From: Apostichopus japonicus
Lineage: Eukaryota > Echinodermata > Holothuroidea > Aspidochirotida > Stichopodidae
Length of the DNA stretch: 64,000 nt
NCBI RefSeq assembly: GCF_037975245.1
Contig: NC_092567.1
Span: forward strand, 7,440,714-7,504,713
Direction: 5' to 3'
Shown: one piece after another, positions 61,948 through 64,000 of the stretch
Position numbering within the stretch: position 1 is the first letter of the stretch
How the letters are laid out: each line of letters opens with the position of its first letter
Notes under the pieces: model-generated
What the model saw: only the letters and a program-made list of their open reading frames with translations
Databases searched by the model: none
Told to the model about the DNA's origin: nothing
Position numbers and translations under genes: made by a program

Positions 61948-62083
61948 TCAAAGGCGTAGGAGCCAAATTGGATTTGGGGCTGTAACGACTTGCCCGAAAA
62001 AAGCCGAAATTTTTCGCGCGCTTCGCGCGCGTTCAACATATCAATGCCAATATCAGCCCCCGCCTCCTACGGGACCTACGCCT
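61948..62083. mobile_element. Nested MITE of about 136 bp with a 10-bp target-site duplication
   Basis: The ends are AAGGCGTAGGAGCC (left) and the reverse complement AGGCGTAGGTCCCGTAGGAG (right). The decamer ATGTGTGTAG flanks the insert exactly at 61938-61947 and 62084-62093, a duplication length typical of Mutator-like elements (9-11 bp). A small palindrome TTCGCGCGCTTCGCGCGC lies in the centre. It has no coding capacity. Confidence 0.75.
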
Positions 62084-62769
62084 ATGTGTGTAGCGTTCGG
62101 TTTCGATATACCTGATATCGGAGGAAATATCTGCTATTTGTCATTTCCTTCAGCCAAGTTTTATAATAGCCATTATAACAGGTTGCAATATTTCTACACC
62201 AAGAAATTAACTGTGTCGCAATTTTCCAAAATTTCATCACCAACATTCTTCATCATACTTTCTTCTACTCGTGCAATGTTGACCTGTCTGTTAGGGGATC
62301 AAGGAGGTTTTTCTATATTGGTTGTCCATAGATTGCATTTTGTGCAACATCATGGGTATCTTTTGAAGTGATTTTTATTCACGAGAAATGGGAATTTTCA
62401 AATTCTCAACAAATAATCGGCTTAAAACCTTCAAAAGTGGGGCTTTCGGATATTGTGGGAGGTGACGTAGAATCACCTACAAAAGCAATCATCCATAGGA
62501 CATGCAATCAGGTCGAACATGATGTGTGACTGGTGAAAATCTTCAAAAAGGTTATGGATGGAAAAAAACTTTTGGGATATACTTGGTTCTCAGGCAAAAG
62601 TGTACATCTGGTTGCTCATTTTCAAGCCCGAGAAGTGCCATTTCCGGTGATCTGGGGGGTATCAAAACCAAAAATTTCTTGTACGCTCCGCGCCAACCGA
62701 CGGTGGCGCTCTGCTTAGATGGTAATTCGCGCCCCCCCCCCGGGTTAGAAAATCCTGGATACGCGCCTG

Positions 62770-64000
62770 TTAGATATTTCAGAAGGCTTCAGAAACAAAA
62801 GGATAATCACAACAAAGAAACACTCATGATAGCAGTTCCACGTTGATCCAATAAAACACTACAGTAATGCTTGTATATGATATGGAATATTGAATCTCAA
62901 TCTTTGGAAAACCTTGCGCTTCATTTGACCTTTACTCACTGGCAGGTTAGCACTTAAATCCACAATATCCCAGGAGAGGATACAACTCCAGAGTACTTTA
63001 AGAGTAGGTTTTTATGACTTAATTTGGCTAAAACCTTTCAGACAGTTGGATGATCTCGCGAATTATGTAGAACACTTTTAAATTAATAATATGATCAAAT
63101 TATTTCAAGAAGGAAAACCTACCCTTCAACTTGTAACCAACTATAACAGGCATGCATCACCATACTTCAACTAGGGTGTTACTAAAACGAATGACAATTG
63201 CGTTACACATACTGTAACAAATGACAATATGTTGTACACACTAAAAAATTGCGTTGACTAAAACGAATGACAGTAATGACAGCACAGACATTTGCTTCAA
63301 CCTGATATCACAGTTCATACCTCGTGGGTATCTAGTAAAGTACGGACAAGATAAAAACGCACCTTAGAGTAAGCGAAATTGTAAGTCTGATTTTAAAAAG
63401 TAAATTTAACGTCATTTTTCCGATATTAATTGTTAGAAACTAACAATACTATAATCTTGAAACGGCTTCAGTTATCTTTCTATATAAATCTACAGAGGTA
63501 AAAAGCACAGCACTCAAGCGCATTCTCACACAAAAACTCTCCCTGTGGTTCCTATCCGTAAATTACACCAAAACCCTGCAACCACGTAATATGCCATTTT
63601 CCTCAAATCATTTTTGCGCAGAAAACCAATAACCGCATTTACTCCACTCCGTTAATCATTCTATCTCTTCTCAACACTGTCATTCGCAAATGATAATTTA
63701 CCCTGTACAAAGTCAATTGTCATTCGGTCATTTGCTGTAATTCGTTTTAGTTTGTCCCCTTCAACTAGCCCTACATTGTGCTGAGCATAGGACACGCTTT
63801 ATGCTGGCATTGCATACTATTGAATATTGTAACTAAAATCGTTAGACTAGGCCTAAATTAGGCTGCACTTAGGTTATATGACTAGAGAAGACCTAAGCCA
63901 TAACGTTGAACGTTATGATGGCCTGTGAGCCTGTCCTTGTACGTGCATAGCCTAACGCTATGAAAGGAACTCAACTGATACGTGGGATTTCTTCTTTGAC
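62770..64000. other. Intergenic to the window end
   Basis: No supported exon or repeat. A local duplication around 'ACTAAAACGAATGACA' is seen at about 63182 and 63257. Confidence 0.45.

Larger units (their letters stand above)
61091..62769. mobile_element. Composite repeat block with CAGGYGCGTATCCAGG-type ends
   Basis: The left end CAGGTGCGTATCCAGG (61091) is matched by a right end that reverse-complements to CAGGCGCGTATCCAGG (62769). Inside are two related 3'-type segments, 61685-61848 and 62620-62769. Both run through 'TGCCATTTCC' or 'TGTCATTTCC', 'GATCTGGG', 'TTCTTGTACGC', 'CGCGCCAACC' and 'GGTGGCGCT' to a '...ACGCCTG' or '...GCGCCTG' end. The block is therefore two tandem, truncated members of one family rather than one clean element. 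A polypurine tract (61137-61310) and a nested MITE (61948-62083) interrupt it. Confidence 0.6.

Noticed and set aside
61091-62769. A single 1.7-kb transposon defined by the outer inverted ends
   Set aside because: The interior holds two tandem copies of the same 3' segment and no clean target duplication, so it is treated as composite.

Overview
This is an animal nuclear genome window of about 64 kb. It is AT-rich and intron-rich, carries GT-AG introns and AATAAA signals, and is dominated by repeats. The gene content points to a marine invertebrate deuterostome: a NACHT-type NLR receptor, a THAP/DDE transposase-like gene, a free-standing P2X7-type cytoplasmic (ballast) domain gene, a BEN-domain gene and Helentron remains. 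The NLR reads like the large NLR families of echinoderms. A sea cucumber or a relative is my best guess, from remembered family resemblance only. No rRNA, tRNA, CRISPR or bacterial operon structure is visible.

Layout. 1-3990: no supported gene, with degenerate repeats rich in AGGTCA half-sites. 4080-5575 (+): NACHT exon of an NLR. 6295-12636 (+): a nine-exon gene with an N-terminal THAP zinc finger and a DDE-type catalytic core, mostly phase-consistent. 12749-14662 (-): a complete three-exon gene for a P2RX7-ballast-type protein, convergent with the previous gene. 16843-18886: a 53-bp satellite with a 318-bp higher-order unit. 19930-20815 and 22860-22995: two copies of a palindromic tandem array inside a diverged segmental duplication. 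22434-22570: CT and TA microsatellites. 24149-25174 (+): an intronless BEN-domain coiled-coil protein. 27277-28088: a candidate MITE. 28150-30925: a strongly strand-asymmetric C-rich minisatellite. 31888-33688 (-): two exons of an unidentified membrane-protein gene. 35018-36990 (+): a decayed Cys-rich gene. 40560-42447: a tandem duplication of a unit of about 0.93-0.96 kb. 43541-46098 (+): a decayed Helentron remnant (cysteine protease, Pif1-type helicase, endonuclease). 46171-50664 (+): a five-exon OB-fold, RPA-like gene starting 72 bp after the Helentron endonuclease. 51109-51188: a 24-bp-stem hairpin. 54953-59869: a terminal-inverted-repeat element of about 4.9 kb with TTGGGCAA iterons and a decayed multi-exon gene. 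61091-62769: composite repeats with a nested MITE and its target duplication.

How they relate. The genes do not form a pathway. Several are transposon-derived or transposon-linked. The items most worth following are the 4.9-kb TIR/iteron element with its unidentified cargo gene, the OB-fold gene abutting the Helentron endonuclease, and the THAP/DDE gene, which keeps an intact catalytic triad but has a splice choice deciding whether a conserved Cys/His segment is kept. Gene models were built by hand from ORFs, splice motifs and phase matching; none is backed by transcript data.
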